Assembly: GCF_019343475.1 (NCBI RefSeq)
Contig: NZ_CP072453.1
Span: forward strand, 124,001 to 188,000
DNA length: 64,000 nt
Reading direction: 5' to 3'
Origin: Providencia sp. R33
Lineage (GTDB): Bacteria; Pseudomonadota; Gammaproteobacteria; Enterobacterales; Enterobacteriaceae
In this document: one piece after another, positions 42,092-50,248 of the stretch
Layout: every line of letters begins with the position of its first letter
Position numbering within the stretch: the stretch's first letter is position 1
The notes under the pieces: generated by a model
Databases searched by the model: none
Told to the model about the DNA's origin: nothing
What the model saw: the letters and a program-made list of their open reading frames with translations, nothing else
Translations under genes and position numbers: made by a program

Positions 42092-43333
42092 TTACCTCGT
42101 TAATCCTGTAAGAGAAATAGGGGATGTTTGTGCGGTGATCAATTGGCTTAATATCTCTGCACTGCCCGCCGCTAAAGTAAACCCTAAACTCCCATGACCA
42201 ATATTTAGCCAAAGGTTTTTGTATGCAGTTTTTCCTAATAACGGAGGGCCTTTTGGCGTTGAAGGTCGTAACCCATACCAAGCGGGTGCATCATCCACTT
42301 TAGGTAAATGCGGGAATGTTTTTTTTACGATATCTTTTAAGGCATTCACACGGTTATCACGCAGCCCTGAATCATCATAACCAATATCAACCATAGCTGC
42401 GATGCGCAGTTGGTCGTTTAATTTGGCATAAACAATTTTATTACCATAATCCGTCACATTAATTTTGGGCACGCAATGCTCAGCTTGAGGATATTCAACA
42501 CTAAGGCTATATCCCTTTAAACCTAACATAGGTACATCAATTCCCAGCGGTTTCAGTAATTCTCGGCTGCCGTTGCCCGCACAAACAATAACCTCATCCG
42601 CCTGAATATTTCCCTGGTGAGTGACGATTCCGGTAATGCAATTATCGTGTTGAATAAATGACTTCACACTGTGCTGTAAGCAGAGGGTAAACTGTGGTTG
42701 CGTGTGTAAATATTGCAGTAGGTTTTTGCAAAACAAATAACAATCTGCACTTTCATCATCGGGGGCATAAATTGCACCAACGAGTTGGGACTGAATATGC
42801 TTTAAGGATGGCTCTAACTCAACCACTTCATCGGGTGTTAATATCTTTTGAAATTGGCTATCAACCGTTTCGCAGGCTTTTTGGAAACTTTTTTGATCAC
42901 GGTGAATAATTAATTTCCCCGATTTTTCCCAAGCAAAGTCAGAGATATCACCGGTTTCCCGCCATATATTCATGATTTTTTGGCTTAATAGCGATAAACG
43001 CAAAAGATGTGCGCCATTCACTTTATTTGTTTTGCGATTACAGGCAAGGGTAAATTGGGCTAACCATGACCATTGCTGAATTGATGGCGTTATTTTTAGG
43101 TTTAGCGGGGAGTCGTTTTTCCCCATCCAGCGCAGTCCTTGCAAAGGAACACCGGCATCGGCAAGTGGCGAAACATAACGGTAGCTCAGCTGACCACCAT
43201 TCGCAAAGCTGGTTTGCATCCCGACATCTGAATCAGATTCAAGCAATGTGACGGTTTGACCCGCTTTAATTAGCGCGTATGCGGTGCTTAACCCAATCAC
43301 ACCTGCTCCAATAATCACCACATGTTTAGCCAT
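42092..43333 (-). CDS. D-amino acid dehydrogenase (DadA-like, FAD)
   Basis: 413 residues. FAD-binding motif VVIIGAGVIGLSTAYALIKA at the N-terminus, then SFANGGQLSYRYVSPLADAG, typical of DadA. The C-terminal AWYGLRPSTPKGPPLLG and NIGHGSLGFTLAAGSAEILS are DAO-family hallmarks. It oxidises D-amino acids and feeds electrons to quinone. The linked RidA gene and upstream LysR regulator on the same strand suggest a regulated catabolic unit; no alanine racemase accompanies it, so D-Ala may not be the only substrate. Confidence 0.88.
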   Translation of the reverse strand: MAKHVVIIGAGVIGLSTAYALIKAGQTVTLLESDSDVGMQTSFANGGQLSYRYVSPLADAGVPLQGLRWMGKNDSPLNLKITPSIQQWSWLAQFTLACNRKTNKVNGAHLLRLSLLSQKIMNIWRETGDISDFAWEKSGKLIIHRDQKSFQKACETVDSQFQKILTPDEVVELEPSLKHIQSQLVGAIYAPDDESADCYLFCKNLLQYLHTQPQFTLCLQHSVKSFIQHDNCITGIVTHQGNIQADEVIVCAGNGSRELLKPLGIDVPMLGLKGYSLSVEYPQAEHCVPKINVTDYGNKIVYAKLNDQLRIAAMVDIGYDDSGLRDNRVNALKDIVKKTFPHLPKVDDAPAWYGLRPSTPKGPPLLGKTAYKNLWLNIGHGSLGFTLAAGSAEILSQLITAQTSPISLTGLTR

Positions 43334-43389
43334 AATATTCCGTAACCCATAATAACGTAGGAATGAATATTTAACGGCGAATGAGTTAA

Positions 43390-44298
43390 CTAAACAATTG
43401 AGTTTTCATTACCAGAGTATAACTTTTGGTTAACGACTCTATTCCTTTTTTCGAGGGTTAACGCTAATGTATTGACGTAATTTTGTGCTGCTTTGGTTAA
43501 TGGCCTATCCGCACGGTGGAAAACGGAAACGGCTAATCGTAATCCTTCTTTTAATGGGTAAATCATCGACTCGGGCAGCGTGTGCTCTGCTGAGAAAATA
43601 TCTGTAATACTGCAACCTAAACCTGCTTGAACAAACTCAGCAGCCATATGGTAGGTGTGTACGCTGATATTTGATTCAGCGAATTGATGACGTTTTTGTA
43701 GTAGTTGAGATAAGGAGTCAGAGCCTGGATGGATCCAACGTTCTTGGTCGATATCAACTAAGGATACTGGCGAGTGTAATGGCGGCCTACTGTCAACATA
43801 GACTAAGGGAATATCGGCAATTGGCAGCACGGTAATCCCCCCTTCGATTTCAAGATTAAAGCCGATACCAATGTCTAAATCTTGCTGGGTTAATAATTGC
43901 AGAATATCTGTGGTGTGATGTGTCCCTATCGTAAGCTTGATATTTGGGTGTTTTTTAATAAACAGGGCGGTGACTTCAGGCACTAAGTTTAGACCTAGGC
44001 TTGGTAAGCAACCTATTGCTAACTTACCTTGCGGATTACGGGATAAATTTTGTGCTAAAATTCTGAGCTTATCTAAATTCTGATAAACTTCTTTTGCCTC
44101 TTCAAACAATAAATTAGCTTCATCCGTTGGAATTAATTTTCCTCTAATTCTTTGAAATAAAACCAATCCAAGTTGCTGTTCTGCATGTTTTAACGCTTTA
44201 CTGGCCGCAGGCTGTGAAATATGAAGAACTTCTGCGGCTCGTGTTAAAGAGCCACAAGTCATGACTGCGTAAAAAATATCAAGATGCCGTAATTTCAT
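43390..44298 (-). CDS. LysR-type regulator of the dadA-ridA unit
   Basis: 302 residues from the ATG at 44298; an ATG six codons upstream is also possible. N-terminal winged helix (LRHLDIFYAVMTCGSLTRAA, then ISQPAASKALKHAEQQLG). The C-terminal effector domain has the usual two-lobed pattern (LAIGCLPSLGLNLVPEVTAL). It lies 56 bases upstream of the D-amino-acid dehydrogenase on the same strand, so it probably controls that gene. The inducer is unknown. Confidence 0.88.
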   Translation of the reverse strand: MKLRHLDIFYAVMTCGSLTRAAEVLHISQPAASKALKHAEQQLGLVLFQRIRGKLIPTDEANLLFEEAKEVYQNLDKLRILAQNLSRNPQGKLAIGCLPSLGLNLVPEVTALFIKKHPNIKLTIGTHHTTDILQLLTQQDLDIGIGFNLEIEGGITVLPIADIPLVYVDSRPPLHSPVSLVDIDQERWIHPGSDSLSQLLQKRHQFAESNISVHTYHMAAEFVQAGLGCSITDIFSAEHTLPESMIYPLKEGLRLAVSVFHRADRPLTKAAQNYVNTLALTLEKRNRVVNQKLYSGNENSIV

Positions 44299-44437
44299 TC
44301 TATAAAAACCTGCCATTTTTGCTAATCAGGGTATTCTACCGAATTAATCCTATTTAATCCGATGGGGTCGTCATTTTGTGAGCGGATGCGAGAAAAGAAA
44401 TTTTTAAATGAAGGGAAATATTGACGAGAAAGGAAAA

Positions 44438-44470
44438 TGCCAGCTCATATCTTTTGGTTATAAGTTGGCA
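44438..44470 (-). terminator. Terminator after gltS
   Basis: TGCCA...TGGCA with interrupted inner pairing, then TTTT on the minus strand. Confidence 0.6.
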
Positions 44471-44484
44471 CTTTATAAAATAGA

Positions 44485-45690
44485 TTAGGTGAAATAAGTA
44501 CCTATTTCGATGAATATTTTAATTAAGATACTGTTTGAAATATCCACGATAAATGCACCCACCATTGGCACGACTAAGAACGCTTTATGGGAAGGGCTAA
44601 ATGCTTTTGTGACGGTTTGCATATTTGCAATTGCAGTCGGTGTTGCTCCCATACCAAATCCACAATGCCCAGCGCTAATAACCACAGCATCATAATCTTT
44701 ACCCATCATTTTAAAGGTAACAAAGCAGGCAAACAGCACCATAACCACCGTTTGCACGGCAATAATTAATAAAACAGGGCCTGCCATACTGGCTAATTGT
44801 CCGAATTTTAAAGACATTAATGCCATTGCTAAGAATAATGACAGTGCTACGCTACCAAGGACATCAACGGTCGGCTCAAACACTTCGTGTTTAAATACAT
44901 GGGTTAATACATTACGGATGATAATACCGACAAATAAACACCAAACGAAGGTTGGTAATTGCAATACTGTATCTTTGAATAAGGCACTAATATACCCACC
45001 AACAACAATACATATAATCAGCATTGAGATAGTTTCAATGACATTATTGGCATTGATTTTACGTTTAACACTTGGTTGTTCAAAGGCTTCAACAATCGTT
45101 TCTTTTTCTAATTCAGTAGTTTTTGGGATTGTCACTTTTTTTAATAAATGACGTGCTACTGGGCCACCAATTAAACCACCCAAAACTAAGCCTAATGTGG
45201 CACATGCCATCGCTAATTCAACAGCGCCAGTAACGCCATATTTGTCGGCTAATATTGGCCCCCAAGCGCCTGCGTTTCCATGACCACCCGTTAAGGTGAT
45301 TGATCCCGCAATTAAGCCAATAAATGGACTCTCATTAAGCATTACTGCCATACCCATACCAACAGTATTTTGAATAGCGATTAAAATGGTGACAGCAATA
45401 GTTAATAATACCAGTGGCTTACCGCCTTTTATTAATCGCGAAAAATCTGAGCTCAACCCAATCGATGAGAAGAAGGTGATCATCAAGATGCTTTGTAAGG
45501 ATGCATCAAAAGTAAAGGAATACCCTGCCGTTTTATCAATAATCAATAAGATAATCGCCACGATAAAGCCACCAACAACAGCTTCAGGAATATGGTTTTT
45601 CTGTAAAAACGGCGTGTATTTAACAACGAACATCCCAATCAATAGCGCGAAACAAGCAACTAATAATGTGTAACTGGCATCTAAAATCAT
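44485..45690 (-). CDS. gltS: Sodium/glutamate symporter
   Basis: 401 residues (E. coli GltS 401), nearly all hydrophobic membrane segments. Family motifs: TFFSSIGLSSDFSRLIKGGK, then SITLTGGHGNAGAWGPIL (reentrant loop) and the repeat-2 counterpart SAGHCGFGMGATPTAIANM. It imports L-glutamate with Na+ across the inner membrane. It stands alone between the LysR gene and a long AT-rich gap, divergent from the ThDP-enzyme gene. Confidence 0.95.
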   Translation of the reverse strand: MILDASYTLLVACFALLIGMFVVKYTPFLQKNHIPEAVVGGFIVAIILLIIDKTAGYSFTFDASLQSILMITFFSSIGLSSDFSRLIKGGKPLVLLTIAVTILIAIQNTVGMGMAVMLNESPFIGLIAGSITLTGGHGNAGAWGPILADKYGVTGAVELAMACATLGLVLGGLIGGPVARHLLKKVTIPKTTELEKETIVEAFEQPSVKRKINANNVIETISMLIICIVVGGYISALFKDTVLQLPTFVWCLFVGIIIRNVLTHVFKHEVFEPTVDVLGSVALSLFLAMALMSLKFGQLASMAGPVLLIIAVQTVVMVLFACFVTFKMMGKDYDAVVISAGHCGFGMGATPTAIANMQTVTKAFSPSHKAFLVVPMVGAFIVDISNSILIKIFIEIGTYFT

Positions 45691-46441
45691 TATTTTACCT
45701 CAAATAAGCTTACCTGGGCTTCTTCTATTATTTAACATTACTAATAAATTAAGCTACTTTGCGTAACCTTTGTTTAACAATGAGTTTTGTTTGGGTATCT
45801 ATAACCTTTAGTTAACCCTGGTCTAGATATTAGGTGGTAAGGTAATACAGATTTGTATGTGAATTCCTGAATAGAAAATAGCGAGAGGTGGCGTAAATAG
45901 CTGACTTCCAGAGAACGTGTTTATCTGCAGATAGCCATATAACAATCAAATTTAAACGGGTACTGCTGAATATTGTGCAACTAAGTAATTATAAGAAGTG
46001 TGATGTACAACATAAAAGAAAATGCACTGATTGAAGAGAAAAATGGGGCAAATAATCTGTTTTAGATGGTTTGTGCAAATTTTGTCTAACCTATTAAATG
46101 GAATAAGTACAAATATAATAAGCAAACTCTATTTGATAATTTTGTTTCAGGTATATATTTGGTTTTTTTTACCATCTTATTCAGGCTATCGAATTTAGCT
46201 AATTTATTAATCGCTTGTTTTAATAAGCTTATTGTTATTAATACCATTATAAATATATATAAAAGTAAAGTTCACGTGAATATATCGTGAGTCAATTGTT
46301 TGCTATGATAAACTAATTACAATGGGTTAGATTTTATTTCGACTATTTAATAATGACATTATTCATCAGTTTAAAAATTTCTTGAGTTCAAATTTTCTTT
46401 TTTATTAGACAGTTTTAATATTGTTTTATGGAGTGTTTTAA
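45691..46441. promoter_or_regulatory. Long AT-rich gap between gltS and ThDP enzyme gene
   Basis: 751 bases with no supported gene on either strand. It must contain two divergent promoters. A perfect palindrome, TTCACGTGAA at 46271-46280, and several T-rich stretches stand out. I see no terminator hairpin followed by T inside it, so a small RNA is not supported. Confidence 0.45.
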
Positions 46442-48070
46442 ATGCAAAAAACGATACGCCAAGTTACTTTCGATTTATTACGTAAGCTGGATATTACCAC
46501 CGTTTTTGGGAACCCTGGTTCAACAGAAGAAACATTCTTAAAAGATTTTCCGAGTGATTTTCGATATATCCAAACCTTACAAGAAGCCTCTGCCGTTGCT
46601 GCTGCCGATGGCTACGCACAGGGAATGCGTAAAGTTGCGATGGTGAATGTGCACACCTCCGCAGGTTTAAGCAATGCGATGAGCAATATTTTGACTGCGT
46701 ATATGAACCGTACGCCATTAATCATTACGGCGGGAAACCAAACGCGGGAAATGTTATTGATGGAGCCTTGGTTAACTAATATAGAACCTGAAACTCTACC
46801 AAAGCCATGGGTGAAATGGAGCTACCAGCCTGTGCGTGCAGAAGATGTCCCTGCAGCTTTTATGCGCGCTTATGCTATGGCGCTACAACCCCCTGCGGGC
46901 CCCGTGTTTTTATCGATCCCACTGGATGATTGGGATAAGCCTGCATTGGCACAAGAAGCGGTTGTTCGCTCAGTCCCACAGCGTATTGGTTATGACCCTG
47001 TTCGACTACAAGAGTTTGCCACTGCATTATCCAATGCAAAGAACCCTGTGTTGATTTATGGCGCCGCGATTGCTCGAGGGGAAGGGTGGGATATCGGCAT
47101 TAAACTTGCTGAAAAATTAAATGCCCCAGTATGGGCAGCGCCTGCTTCTGAGCGTCCGCCATTCCCTGAGACACACCCGTTATACGCTGGTGGGTTACCG
47201 TTTGCGACTAAGCCGTTATCTGAAAAACTTGAAGGGCATGACGTAGCCATTGTTATTGGTGCCCCAGTATTTAGATACTACCCTTATGTTGCCGGGAGTT
47301 ATATTCCGGAAGGATTACGATTATTGCATATTACGGATGACCCAATCGAAGTCGGTAGAGCCCCTGTTGGCGATAGCTTATTAAGTGATGCGGTGCTTGC
47401 TCTAGAAGGGTTAATCAACTTAGTAGCGCCGCGTGTCGCATCAAAAACTGTGATAAAACAACCCCATGGTATGGCGCCACACCCAGCGGCACCAGAACAA
47501 ACGAGCCAGAGCTCAACATTGAGCGCAACACAGTTATTTCGCGCGTTAAGGGATGTTTCACCCAAAGAAACCGTCTTAGTGGAAGAGTCCCCTTCAAACC
47601 TTGGCGAACTTCACCGTGAGTGGCCGATTGAATCTCCTGACTCATTTTATACATTCGCAAGTGGTTCATTAGGTTGGAATTTACCTGCAAGTGTGGGGAT
47701 TGCATTGGCTGAAAGGGACAGTGGGCGTCATCGCCCAGTGATGGCTATTATTGGTGATGGCTCCATGCAATATTCTATTCAAGGTTTATGGAGTGCGGCG
47801 CAGCAGAATTTACCGATTGTATTTATTATTCCGAAGAACAATGAATATGCCATTTTAAAATCCTTTGCGGTATTGGAAGAAACACCGGGTGTACCGGGGC
47901 TTGATATTCCAAATCTAGATATTGTGGCTTTAGGTAAAGGGTATGGTTGTGCTGCAGTAAGAGCCGAAACGGTGGAAGAGGTGAAAAAAGCGTGTGAAGA
48001 GGCGTTTAAGCGTAATGGGCCAACAGTCATTGAGGTCCCTATTTTACCCTCGATTCCACCTCTAATTTAA
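46442..48070 (+). CDS. mdlC: Benzoylformate decarboxylase-like ThDP enzyme
   Basis: 542 residues (P. putida enzyme 528). Close family match: TVFGNPGSTEETFLKDFPSD with the Ser26 equivalent, LQEASAV with the ThDP-activating Glu47, VNVHTSAG with the His70 equivalent, and the cofactor motif IIGDGSMQYSIQGLWSAAQQ. However, where the Pseudomonas enzyme has catalytic His281 in FRYHQY, this protein has FRYYPY, with Tyr in place of His (Pseudomonas numbering from memory). It therefore may have a shifted substrate or reaction type within the 2-ketoacid decarboxylase group. The gene stands alone and ends in a strong terminator. Confidence 0.8.
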   Translation: MQKTIRQVTFDLLRKLDITTVFGNPGSTEETFLKDFPSDFRYIQTLQEASAVAAADGYAQGMRKVAMVNVHTSAGLSNAMSNILTAYMNRTPLIITAGNQTREMLLMEPWLTNIEPETLPKPWVKWSYQPVRAEDVPAAFMRAYAMALQPPAGPVFLSIPLDDWDKPALAQEAVVRSVPQRIGYDPVRLQEFATALSNAKNPVLIYGAAIARGEGWDIGIKLAEKLNAPVWAAPASERPPFPETHPLYAGGLPFATKPLSEKLEGHDVAIVIGAPVFRYYPYVAGSYIPEGLRLLHITDDPIEVGRAPVGDSLLSDAVLALEGLINLVAPRVASKTVIKQPHGMAPHPAAPEQTSQSSTLSATQLFRALRDVSPKETVLVEESPSNLGELHREWPIESPDSFYTFASGSLGWNLPASVGIALAERDSGRHRPVMAIIGDGSMQYSIQGLWSAAQQNLPIVFIIPKNNEYAILKSFAVLEETPGVPGLDIPNLDIVALGKGYGCAAVRAETVEEVKKACEEAFKRNGPTVIEVPILPSIPPLI

Positions 48071-48088
48071 TATTAGTGACGTTATTAG

Positions 48089-48117
48089 ATAGCCCCTCGT
48101 TAGGGGCTATTTTTTTA
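48089..48117 (+). terminator. Intrinsic terminator after ThDP enzyme gene
   Basis: ATAGCCCCT-CGT-AGGGGCTAT then seven T. Confidence 0.93.
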
Positions 48118-48250
48118 TCTGTGTTTACACATTATTGTGTATTTTGGTGCTCTTTCAGTGCCATTAAAAAGCCGTTTGCTCGATGTTTAAAGAATTAAAG
48201 AAGAAATTATTTATACTGCATCACTGTTTGATTAATGAGGGCATAAAAAT

Positions 48251-48655
48251 ATGGAAAAAAAATCAATTAACCCTGCAACTGTCTTTAATTCTTTGCAGTA
48301 TGGATTTAGCCAAGCAATAGAAACAACCGGAACTCGCCAATTATTTTTATCAGGCCAAGTGGGTGTAAATGCTAATCAAGAAACAGTGGTGGGGGGAATT
48401 TACGAACAAACCGTTCAGTCACTGGTGAATATCGAATATGTACTGCGTGAGGCGGGGGGCGATTTATCCAATGTGGTTGTTTTGCGTATTTATATCAAGG
48501 ATGGCGCGAATAGCCACGAAGAACAATTAGACATCGCTAAGGCATTAAAAGAAAAATTTGGTGATGCGCCGCCTGCTTCTTCATGGATTATTGTTACGGG
48601 GCTTTCATTACCTGAGTGGTTAATTGAAATTGAAGCCCACGCTGTTTTAAATTAA
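48251..48655 (+). CDS. Rid-family protein lacking the deaminase Arg
   Basis: 134 residues of the YjgF/Rid fold (RQLFLSGQVGVNANQETVVG, then IYEQTVQSLVNIEYVLREAG). In place of the conserved Pro-Ala-Arg segment it reads PPASSWIIVTGLS, so the Arg needed for imine hydrolysis in RidA is missing and a different Rid subgroup is indicated. Function unknown; the neighbouring ThDP enzyme suggests a ketoacid or aldehyde role. A sequence of hairpins follows. Confidence 0.75.
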   Translation: MEKKSINPATVFNSLQYGFSQAIETTGTRQLFLSGQVGVNANQETVVGGIYEQTVQSLVNIEYVLREAGGDLSNVVVLRIYIKDGANSHEEQLDIAKALKEKFGDAPPASSWIIVTGLSLPEWLIEIEAHAVLN

Positions 48656-48670
48656 TCCTCAAAATAGAAA

Positions 48671-48855
48671 AAGCCGATAATCAAATCGGCTTCAGCCTGC
48701 TGATAAACCGATTAGGTTTGGCTGCAGGTTGGATAGGTTTTGAAAAAAATTAAGGAAAATCAATTCATTGATTTTCGGCTGATAACACAAAGCAGGAAAA
48801 ACCACGTTTTTATCCTGCTTTGTCAACAACCTCAAGCCGATAATCAAATCGGCTT
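48671..48855. repeat. Cluster of five palindromes with a duplicated 22-base hairpin
   Basis: In 185 bases between convergent genes: (1) 48671-48692 AAGCCGAT-AATCAA-ATCGGCTT; (2) 48697-48727 CCTGC..AAACC-loop-GGTTT..GCAGG; (3) 48755-48776 GAAAATCAAT-TC-ATTGATTTTC; (4) 48787-48823 ACAAAGCAGGA...TCCTGCTTTGT; (5) 48834-48855, an exact copy of (1) in direct orientation. Copy 1 is followed by T on the leftward strand and copy 5 by T on the rightward strand, so each can end one convergent gene. Confidence 0.8.
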
Positions 48856-48872
48856 TTATCTCTCAAAGTTTA

Positions 48873-50216
48873 TTAATGCTTAACGAGCGTCGAGAAATAA
48901 TAAACTAACGGAACCGCGAGGATCCACAAACTAATTGGGATTTCTCTCCACTGGCCTGCAACCGCTTTAATTAAAATATAAAATAACAGCCCGCCAGCAA
49001 TACCTGTTCCGAAACTATTAGCGATTAACGTAATCATTACCATCATTAATACAGGCAATCCGTCAGTAAAATTAGCTAAATCGACTTTACGTAATCCGCT
49101 GAACATATTTAAACCAATTAAAATCAGAGCTGGAGCTGTCGCTTGAGCAGGGATCATTAAAGCAATTGGGGTAAATAGCAGCATCAATAAAAACATAATT
49201 GCAGCCGCTAAAGCGGTCATACCTGTCTTACCACCTGCTTCTGCGGCAGCTGATGACTCAATTAATGCAGTTGCTGCAGGAATTCCCACCCATGGGCCTA
49301 ATGCTGCGGCAATGGAGTCGACAATAAACGGGCGGTTAATATTAGGCATGTTACCTTCTTCATCTAATAAACCTGCCTCACCGCCAACGGCCAATGTGGT
49401 GCCCATTGTGGAAAAGAATTCGGCGGCAAAAAAGACAAATAGGAACGGTAAAAAGGCAATATTTAAGGCACCAATTAAATCCACTTGGCCTAATACCGGG
49501 GCAACTGAATGTGGCACACCAATAAAGCTTTCAGGTAATTTTGTGACACCAAAAGGAATACCTAAAAGGGTGGCAAATAAAATGGCCCACAAAATACCGC
49601 CGGGAATTTTACGTGCTTGTAAGGCAATGGCAACAAAAAAGCCTGCCAGTGCAACCAGGGCGCCAGGAGACAAAAAATCCCCTAACATCAGCGCATTTGT
49701 TTTTGGGTTAGCAAGGACTAACCCGGCATTTCGAAAGCCTAATATCGCGACAAACAAGCCGATTGATGCAGTTAATCCGAGTTTAATTGATTGCGGTACG
49801 GAGCGAGTGACAACTTCGCGCAAGCCAAACTTAGTGAGCAGGAAAAATAAAATACCCGACCAACAAGCGATACCTAAACCGATTTGCCAATCAATGCCTT
49901 CACTACCTGCAAGAGTGATACCCACTAAGACTGAACCGCCAATTCCCGGGCCGACAATAAAAGGTAGATTGGCATAAAAAGCCATTAATAAGCTCGCGAT
50001 AACGAAGACAATAATCGTGCCTGTGGTTGCAGCGCCTTTATCCATTCCGCCCGCAGCAAGTAAGCCGGGGATGACGACTAGAAGGTAAGCTGCTGCCAAG
50101 AACCCTGTGATCCCCGCTAAACATTCAGTTTTGACTGAACTGCCACGTTCACGCAAGGCAAAGCGTTTTTCAAGCCAATTCCCTGATACTGGCTTATTCA
50201 TTGAATTGTCAGCCAT
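48873..50216 (-). CDS. AzgA-type purine permease (adenine/hypoxanthine/guanine)
   Basis: 447 residues with about 12-14 membrane segments. The AzgA signatures are present: KTECLAGITGFLAAAYLLVV near the start, FIVGPGIGGSVLVG, FAAEFFSTMGTTLAVGG and IESSAAAEAGGKTG. These permeases import purine bases with protons. It lies 32 bases after adenine deaminase on the same strand, so the pair takes up adenine and converts it to hypoxanthine. The choice of AzgA over UraA-type rests on these motifs. Confidence 0.88.
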   Translation of the reverse strand: MADNSMNKPVSGNWLEKRFALRERGSSVKTECLAGITGFLAAAYLLVVIPGLLAAGGMDKGAATTGTIIVFVIASLLMAFYANLPFIVGPGIGGSVLVGITLAGSEGIDWQIGLGIACWSGILFFLLTKFGLREVVTRSVPQSIKLGLTASIGLFVAILGFRNAGLVLANPKTNALMLGDFLSPGALVALAGFFVAIALQARKIPGGILWAILFATLLGIPFGVTKLPESFIGVPHSVAPVLGQVDLIGALNIAFLPFLFVFFAAEFFSTMGTTLAVGGEAGLLDEEGNMPNINRPFIVDSIAAALGPWVGIPAATALIESSAAAEAGGKTGMTALAAAIMFLLMLLFTPIALMIPAQATAPALILIGLNMFSGLRKVDLANFTDGLPVLMMVMITLIANSFGTGIAGGLLFYILIKAVAGQWREIPISLWILAVPLVYYFSTLVKH

Positions 50217-50248
50217 GAGTTGGCTCTCCTTTTATTATTTTAATTAAG

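Noticed and set aside
45691..46441. Small RNA in the long gap before the ThDP enzyme gene
   Set aside because: No hairpin followed by a T-run was found on either strand; only AT-rich sequence and one short palindrome.
49312..49977. 221-codon ORF antisense to the purine permease
   Set aside because: Its Lys/Pro/Ala-rich composition is what the complement of a membrane-protein gene gives; no start signal.
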